Shown piece by piece: positions 59,393 through 64,000 of a stretch of DNA of 64,000 nucleotides; positions within the stretch are counted from its first letter, which is position 1; every line of letters starts with the position of its first letter. Source of the DNA: Rhodococcus ruber (lineage in GTDB: Bacteria; Actinomycetota; Actinomycetes; Mycobacteriales; Mycobacteriaceae); contig NZ_JAPWIJ010000001.1 in the NCBI RefSeq assembly GCF_027270735.1, forward strand, positions 620,001-684,000, written 5' to 3'. Under the pieces are notes generated by a model, which did no database searches, had not been told where the DNA came from, and saw nothing but the letters and a program-made list of their open reading frames with translations. A program made the translations under genes and the position numbers.

Positions 59393-60321
59393 GGGCGTTG
59401 CAGTGGCATGACTGCCGGAGTGATCTCTTCAGGCGCGTCGGACCCCGCCGCGACGTCCTTCCCCTGCCCGTTCGAGTTCAAGAACTCGTCCAGAAGTCGG
59501 AAGAAGAAATCAGGCTCGTCGAGCTGCGGAAAGTGACCGGCATCGGGGAAGATCTCGACGCGACTGTTGGGCACCTCGCGTCGGATGTTGTCCGCGTGTT
59601 TGGCGGGAATCATGCGGTCTTTCCCGCCCCAGACGAGCAGAGATGGAATCGACTCGAACTTCTCGAAATGCTGCTTGGCGCTCACGGTCTGGCCGCGCGG
59701 GCCCACCACTGCTCGTGTCGACGCCAGGAACGCCTCACGAGTGGAGCGGTCGGCGACCGATCGGAACGATCGCCAGGTCTCGGCCATGCTCGGACCGGGC
59801 TTGACCGGAAGGCCCCACCTGCCCAGCTGTGCCAGTGCGCCCTCGGTGTTCTTGCGGAACCAATCGGACGCAAGCAGCGGAAGTACCAACTCGCTGCCGG
59901 GCAGCGTCGCGGCCTTGAGCAGCAGGCTCACTTCGGGGCCGAGGCCGCCACTGCTGACCAGGGCGAGGCGATCGACTCGTTCGGGGAAGAGATACGTCAG
60001 CTGCATGATGATGCCGCCGCCGAGGGAGTGACCGACCAGCGGAGCGGAGTCGATCTTCAGGTGATCCATCAGATCGCGAATGGTGGCCGAGTGCGAGCTC
60101 AGCGAGTAGTCGCCGGTCGGCTTGTCGGACTCGCCGTGCCCGAACAGGTCCGGCGCGATCACACGGTATTTGTGCGAGAGACGCTCGAGCTGGGGGGCCC
60201 ACGATTGATGCGATCCGAGGAGACCGTGCACGAGAATCACGGGTGGACCGTCGCCGATGTCGACGTAACGCAGGACGTCCTTGTGTAGTTCCACGGACTG
60301 CAATTCGTACGGTGAACTCAT
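59389..60321 (-). CDS. Alpha/beta-hydrolase
   Basis: A 310-residue hydrolase: VILVHGLLGSHQSW, APDLFGHGESDKP, nucleophile elbow LVGHSLGGGI (Ser about 102), acid in VWGGKDRMIP, and His in AGHFPQLDEP. ATG at 60321 has AGGGAGG upstream. It is first of a two-gene operon with the Lon-domain gene. Resembles haloperoxidase/C-C hydrolase-type proteins; substrate unknown. Confidence 0.9.
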   Translation of the reverse strand: MSSPYELQSVELHKDVLRYVDIGDGPPVILVHGLLGSHQSWAPQLERLSHKYRVIAPDLFGHGESDKPTGDYSLSSHSATIRDLMDHLKIDSAPLVGHSLGGGIIMQLTYLFPERVDRLALVSSGGLGPEVSLLLKAATLPGSELVLPLLASDWFRKNTEGALAQLGRWGLPVKPGPSMAETWRSFRSVADRSTREAFLASTRAVVGPRGQTVSAKQHFEKFESIPSLLVWGGKDRMIPAKHADNIRREVPNSRVEIFPDAGHFPQLDEPDFFFRLLDEFLNSNGQGKDVAAGSDAPEEITPAVMPLQRP

Positions 60322-60430
60322 TGTCGGCCTCCCTGTCGTGTAGTTCGGGCCTGTCGCGCGTCGCGCCTTCTGGCACAAACGTACAAGCTGTGCCGCGGTC
60401 GCGACAGACCGTCGTACGGGCTGCCGAGGT

Positions 60431-62968
60431 TCAGCGCCCGCTACCGACGGTGTCGTCGATGATCTTGGCCAGTTCCTCGGCCATCGGCGCGCCCAGCATG
60501 TCGACGTGATTGCCGGTGATGTCGACGAAAGTCAGTTCACCACGCGCAACTGTCTGCCACGACCGGGCATCTTTCACGTTCTCCGCTGTGCGAACCACGG
60601 TCATGGAACCCGACCACGGAGTCGGCACGTGCTTGTTCAACGCCACGTACCCGATGCTTGCGAAGACCAACCATTCCATGGTCGTCGAGTACCGCAGCAA
60701 CCCGGCGAACTGCATGCGGATCCACAGGGCGGCCGTGCCGAGGCGGCCGAGGTGGAAGCCCGCTTCTTCGCGAGTCTGAGCCGGTGGTGCAGCGGGAACG
60801 TCGGTACCGCCGGGCAGCTTGTCCAACAGGTGCCGAAACAGCCGGGTGTCCAACAGAAGCAGGTGCGGCGATCCGAGACCACAGTCTCGGATTCTCTCGG
60901 CCATCGCGATGGCGATCCATCCGCCGAGCGAATGGCCGACCAGATGGAACGGTCCCTCGGGCTGGACGGTGCGTATCGCGTCGACGTATCGCCTCGCGGT
61001 CCGCCGGATGGTGCGGTCCGGTCGTCCGCGCTTACCCCGGCCGTGCGCCTGCAACGCGTACACCGGATGGTCGTCGTCGATGTGCTTGACGAGATTGAGA
61101 AATGCCATCGCGCCGACGCCGGCTCCGCCGATCAGGAAGATCGGTGCCTTGCTGCCCTCGGTGCGCAGGGGCACCAGCACGTCGTGTTCGCCGGACGTGC
61201 GTCGACGAACGGTGGCCGCGTCTCGCAGGCGGGCATCGACCGTCGTTGCGAGAGTTCGAACGGTCGTCGCCGCGAATACGTCCTCCGCCGTGAGATCGAC
61301 CTTCAACGTCTCCCGCAGTTGGGCCAGCATCGCCGTTGTCGTCAGCGAGTTACCGCCGAGAGCCAGGAAGTCCTCGTCCCGGCCGATGGAGTCCAGACCG
61401 ATGGCAGCCCGCGCAGCCTCGGCCACGATGTATTCGGTGGGGCCCGCGGCGGTTCGCTGGACCTGCCGATCCGCGGGCTCGGGCAACGCGGTCCGATCGA
61501 CCTTGCCACGTTCGTTTCGCGGCATCGAGTCGAGAACGACGATGTGCGTGGGCACCATCCAGTGCGGCAGCGTCCGGCGCAACGATGTTCTGATCTCACC
61601 GACGGAGGGTCGCTTGCCGGGCCGCGCCGGACACACGTAGGCCACCAGGTCGGTGTCGGTGCCCGAGTGCCTGCCGATCACGGCAACGTCGCCGATCTCC
61701 GGCATGTCGCGCAGAGCCGCCTCGATTTCGGCCGGCTCGACCAGGTATCCGCGGACCTTGACGGCGTCGTCGATACGTCCGGCCAGGTGCAGCGTTCCGT
61801 GTTCGTCGAATCGCCCCAGATCGCCGGTGCGGTATCGGAACAGGCCGTCGTCGAGGGCGGTGAATCGTCGGGAATCGGGTCCTGCGTCGCCGAGGTAGCC
61901 GTCGGCCAGGCATGTCGAGGTGACTCGGACTTCCCCGACAGTGTCGGGCGCGCAGACCGAACCGTCGGTGGTGACGACCTCGACCAGTTTGCCCGGGACT
62001 GTCCTCCCGGCAGGTAGGAAGCCGGACGGCAGTGTTCGCTCCGGCGGGAACTCGCTGTAGGAGACGGCACCGGCTTCGGTGGTCGCGTACCAGTTGACCA
62101 CCGTGGCGCGGCCGTCGAATTGTCGCCTGAACCTGTCGACGTCGTCGGAATGCAGTGACTCCCCGTACGTGGTGACGACGCGCAGACTGGGCAGGGCATC
62201 ATGCCCGTGGTCGGTAGCGGCGAGTGTGCGTAGCAGTGATGACGAGCAGTGCAAGGTGGTCAGTGAATTCGCGGCTATCCAGTCGACGATGCCGGTGTGT
62301 GCACCGGACCGAGGGTCTCGACAGTGGACCGCGGCACCGCTGAGCAGCCCTGCGAAGAGCGTGTTCAGCCCTGCACCGAAACTGATCGGCAGCGAATTCC
62401 CGACGCGATCCTGCGGCCGGAGGGACAACGCGGTGGCGACCTCGTACGCCTTGGTCAGACACATGCGGTGGCTGAGGATCACGCCCTTGGCAGTGCCCGT
62501 CGAGCCCGAGGTGTAGTTGATCACTGCGGTGTGGTCGCCCGACAGCGTCGGTAGCGGGATGCAGGAATCGATGGTCGCTGCGACGGTGGCGGTGTCGATC
62601 GCGGTCGCACCGGCGCGGTCGACGATCGTGGCGCGGCGCTCCACGGGCAGCATGGGGTCGAGCGGCACCAGGGGGTGACCTGCTGCGATGACGGCCAACA
62701 TCAGCACGATCGAGCTCGACGTGTCGTCGGTATCGACGGCGAGAGGTCGAGAGTCGTCGGGAAAGAGAGTGGCGATCTTGCGTGCCTGCGAGTAAGCGCG
62801 GTGCAGGAGTTCGTCGAAGGTGAGCCAGGTTCCGCCTGCGGAGAGCGCAACGGCGTCCGGCAGATCGTGAGCCACCTCTCGGTAGCGGGACATCAGGGTG
62901 TCCCGGCGCTCGGGCCGGCACAGCGGGGCCAGCGAGAGACGGGGTGCATCGATGTCTTGAACCGACAT
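60431..62968 (-). CDS. Single-module NRPS-like A-T-TE synthetase
   Basis: An 845-residue synthetase. Adenylation domain (about 30-520) with A3 core NYTSGSTGTAKG, YRTGDLGRFDEHGTLHLAG and NERGKVDR; carrier domain (about 545-615) with phosphopantetheine Ser in LALGGNSLTTTAM; thioesterase (about 635-845) with GHSLGGWIAI and the C-terminal His in TGNHVDML. There is no condensation or reductase domain, so it may release a single acyl unit or a dimer/lactone. AAGGAG before ATG 62968. A palindrome in the promoter suggests regulation. Confidence 0.9.
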   Translation of the reverse strand: MSVQDIDAPRLSLAPLCRPERRDTLMSRYREVAHDLPDAVALSAGGTWLTFDELLHRAYSQARKIATLFPDDSRPLAVDTDDTSSSIVLMLAVIAAGHPLVPLDPMLPVERRATIVDRAGATAIDTATVAATIDSCIPLPTLSGDHTAVINYTSGSTGTAKGVILSHRMCLTKAYEVATALSLRPQDRVGNSLPISFGAGLNTLFAGLLSGAAVHCRDPRSGAHTGIVDWIAANSLTTLHCSSSLLRTLAATDHGHDALPSLRVVTTYGESLHSDDVDRFRRQFDGRATVVNWYATTEAGAVSYSEFPPERTLPSGFLPAGRTVPGKLVEVVTTDGSVCAPDTVGEVRVTSTCLADGYLGDAGPDSRRFTALDDGLFRYRTGDLGRFDEHGTLHLAGRIDDAVKVRGYLVEPAEIEAALRDMPEIGDVAVIGRHSGTDTDLVAYVCPARPGKRPSVGEIRTSLRRTLPHWMVPTHIVVLDSMPRNERGKVDRTALPEPADRQVQRTAAGPTEYIVAEAARAAIGLDSIGRDEDFLALGGNSLTTTAMLAQLRETLKVDLTAEDVFAATTVRTLATTVDARLRDAATVRRRTSGEHDVLVPLRTEGSKAPIFLIGGAGVGAMAFLNLVKHIDDDHPVYALQAHGRGKRGRPDRTIRRTARRYVDAIRTVQPEGPFHLVGHSLGGWIAIAMAERIRDCGLGSPHLLLLDTRLFRHLLDKLPGGTDVPAAPPAQTREEAGFHLGRLGTAALWIRMQFAGLLRYSTTMEWLVFASIGYVALNKHVPTPWSGSMTVVRTAENVKDARSWQTVARGELTFVDITGNHVDMLGAPMAEELAKIIDDTVGSGR

Positions 62969-63034
62969 GATTCTCCTTGCACGAGCCCGAGCCGCGATGC
63001 CAGAGTTGGTTTGAGTCACCGCAAACCTACTTGA

Positions 63035-63051
63035 AGACTGTTTTACAGTCT
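63035..63051. promoter_or_regulatory. Operator palindrome upstream of the A-T-TE gene
   Basis: AGACTGT-TTT-ACAGTCT, a perfect 7-base inverted repeat with 3-base spacer, 67 bases before the synthetase start. Looks like a TetR-type operator, but no regulator gene is adjacent. Confidence 0.65.
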
Positions 63052-63090
63052 CAAAGGTAGACGTGCATCACCTTTGGGCGCAACTCAAAA

Positions 63091-63135
63091 ACCGGACATT
63101 CCGCAACAATCAGGTGTCGTTGCGAGATGTCCGGT
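63091..63135 (-). terminator. Intrinsic terminator of the ABC permease operon
   Basis: ACCGGACAT/ATGTCCGGT outer arms and CGCAAC/GTTGCG inner arms separated by a 2-by-2 internal loop; on the minus strand the hairpin is followed by TTTTTGAG. It lies 17 bases past the permease stop codon. Confidence 0.75.
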
Positions 63136-63151
63136 CTGGTCGAGCGCGGGA

Positions 63152-64000
63152 CTAGATGTCCGCGATGGCCTCCAGGGGCTTCGTGCGTGCGGCCCGCACG
63201 GCAGGCCACAGCGCGGCCAAGACTCCGACCACGGCAGATCCCACCAGCATCGACACCACCTGACCCCACGGCACCGTCATGGTGCCGAGGCCCTCGTCAC
63301 GCAGGGTTTGCACGAATCCCCATCCGAACGCGATGCCGAGAACAACTCCCACGATCGCGCCGAACAGCGCGATGAGCAGCGACTCGAGGTAGATGATGCG
63401 TCGGACCTGCGGACGCTGCATTCCTATGGCCCGCAGCATGCCGATCTCGCGACGCCGTTCCACGACGGAGAGTGCCAGGGTGTTGACGATGCCGAGCACG
63501 GCGATGACGACGGCCAGCGCCAACAACCCGTACAGCACCGCGAGCAAAGTATCGATCTGCTGCCCCTGGCTGCCCTTGAACTCCTCGACGTCCTGCACCT
63601 GGACGACGACGAACGGCTTGGTGGCGGCCTCGAGGTCGGTGCGCAGCGTACCGAGATCGGTTCCCGGCACGGCCTTGACGAGCACCAGAAGATCCGACCG
63701 CGTGATGGACGGCGTCACTTCCTTGTAGATGTCGCCCGAGACGATCCAGTTTCCGATCAGCGGATTGTCGGTGAACACCCCGGTGACGGTGACCGGGACC
63801 GAGGCCCCGTCGACGGTGTCGAAGGTGACCTGGGTGCCCACGGTCCATCCGCGGTCGGCGGCCTCGGTTTCCGACACCGAGAAGCCGTTGCTGTTCAGGT
63901 CCGCGGTGCCCTGGACCATCGACAGATCTAGCAGGCCTTCGGGCGAACCGTCGATGGCGGCTCCGTACTCCTCCTGGCCGGCGATCGTGACGAACACGGG
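63152..64000 (-). CDS. ABC transporter permease, FtsX/MacB type (N-terminus cut by window edge)
   Basis: The C-terminal 282 residues of a FtsX-domain permease. An extracytoplasmic domain (through about LEAATKPF) is followed by helices LLAVLYGLLALAVVIAVLGIVNT, LESLLIALFGAIVGVVLGI and the last near VGSAVVGVLAALWP. The motif ERRREIGMLRAIGMQRPQV is typical of the MacB/LolC family. It likely exports or moves lipids or peptides, with an ATPase encoded outside the window. Frame is open at 64000. Confidence 0.92.
   Translation of the reverse strand, partial: PVFVTIAGQEEYGAAIDGSPEGLLDLSMVQGTADLNSNGFSVSETEAADRGWTVGTQVTFDTVDGASVPVTVTGVFTDNPLIGNWIVSGDIYKEVTPSITRSDLLVLVKAVPGTDLGTLRTDLEAATKPFVVVQVQDVEEFKGSQGQQIDTLLAVLYGLLALAVVIAVLGIVNTLALSVVERRREIGMLRAIGMQRPQVRRIIYLESLLIALFGAIVGVVLGIAFGWGFVQTLRDEGLGTMTVPWGQVVSMLVGSAVVGVLAALWPAVRAARTKPLEAIADI

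Noticed and set aside
1-64000. CRISPR arrays, transposases, integrases or phage genes
   Set aside because: No regularly spaced repeats, transposase or integrase motifs, or phage structural genes were seen; the only repeats are palindromes discussed above.

Overview
The window is 64 kb of GC-rich DNA (third codon positions almost always G or C) from an actinobacterium. The gene set points to Mycobacteriales, most likely Rhodococcus or a close relative: an AlkB alkane hydroxylase, an 8-oxoguanine deaminase/xanthine dehydrogenase operon, F420/FMN luciferase-like oxidoreductases, many TetR regulators, a DUF6131-type peptide, a PF10118 protein with its ferredoxin reductase, and an AbiEi/DUF559 gene. 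There is no rRNA gene, so the genus is an inference. Genes are densely packed with many 4-bp ATGA/GTGA overlaps. I saw no transposase, integrase, phage gene or CRISPR array, and no gene-free stretch longer than about 300 bases.

Layout. 1-5.2 kb: a leftward purine-catabolism operon (FAD subunit, 2Fe-2S subunit, 8-oxoguanine deaminase, molybdenum subunit cut by the window edge) with a divergent PucR regulator. 5.2-10.5 kb: a small monooxygenase-fold protein, a membrane GGDEF-EAL protein, a flippase-like membrane protein with an embedded kinase-like region, and an acetyltransferase. 10.4-13.3 kb: an MFS exporter divergent from an ArsR-type regulator, with two palindromic operators between them, followed by a macrolide-type glycosyltransferase. 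13.3-15.1 kb: an AbiEi/DUF559 nuclease-like gene bracketed by two near-identical 47-bp palindromic repeats. 15.1-17.9 kb: a hydrolase and three tandem AIM24-family genes. 18-23.8 kb: a citrate-type two-component system divergent from a tripartite tricarboxylate transporter (tctCBA) with a coupled universal stress protein.

23.8-33 kb is mostly housekeeping and accessory enzymes: LLM oxidoreductase, VOC protein, HtrA-like protease, secreted metallophosphatase, DUF72, NAD-epimerase, and a TetR/DHA2 exporter pair with a clear operator and promoter. 32.7-34.1 kb: a small alarmone synthetase co-transcribed with a zinc-ribbon protein, with a LexA-like box upstream, then a 51-residue membrane peptide. 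34.1-39.7 kb: a SNF2-type helicase with a histone-like tail, a glutamine amidotransferase, a lactate-oxidase family enzyme and an alpha-amylase family enzyme.

39.8-41.9 kb: a TPP riboswitch in front of a two-gene operon, a short-chain dehydrogenase and an FMN-dependent monooxygenase. Neither is a recognised thiamin gene, and I regard this as the most interesting metabolic unit here. 41.9-46.6 kb: a TetR/quinone-reductase pair and a three-gene redox operon (diiron-type protein, reductase, hydrolase). 46.6-50.4 kb: a stand-alone LeuA regulatory domain, an AAA ATPase and an orphan alkB. 50.5-60.3 kb: lipases, an amidohydrolase, dienelactone hydrolase, quinone reductase, a TetR/ABC1-kinase operon, enoyl-CoA hydratase, initiator tRNA and a Lon-domain protein. 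60.4-64 kb: a single-module A-T-TE synthetase and an ABC permease cut by the right edge.
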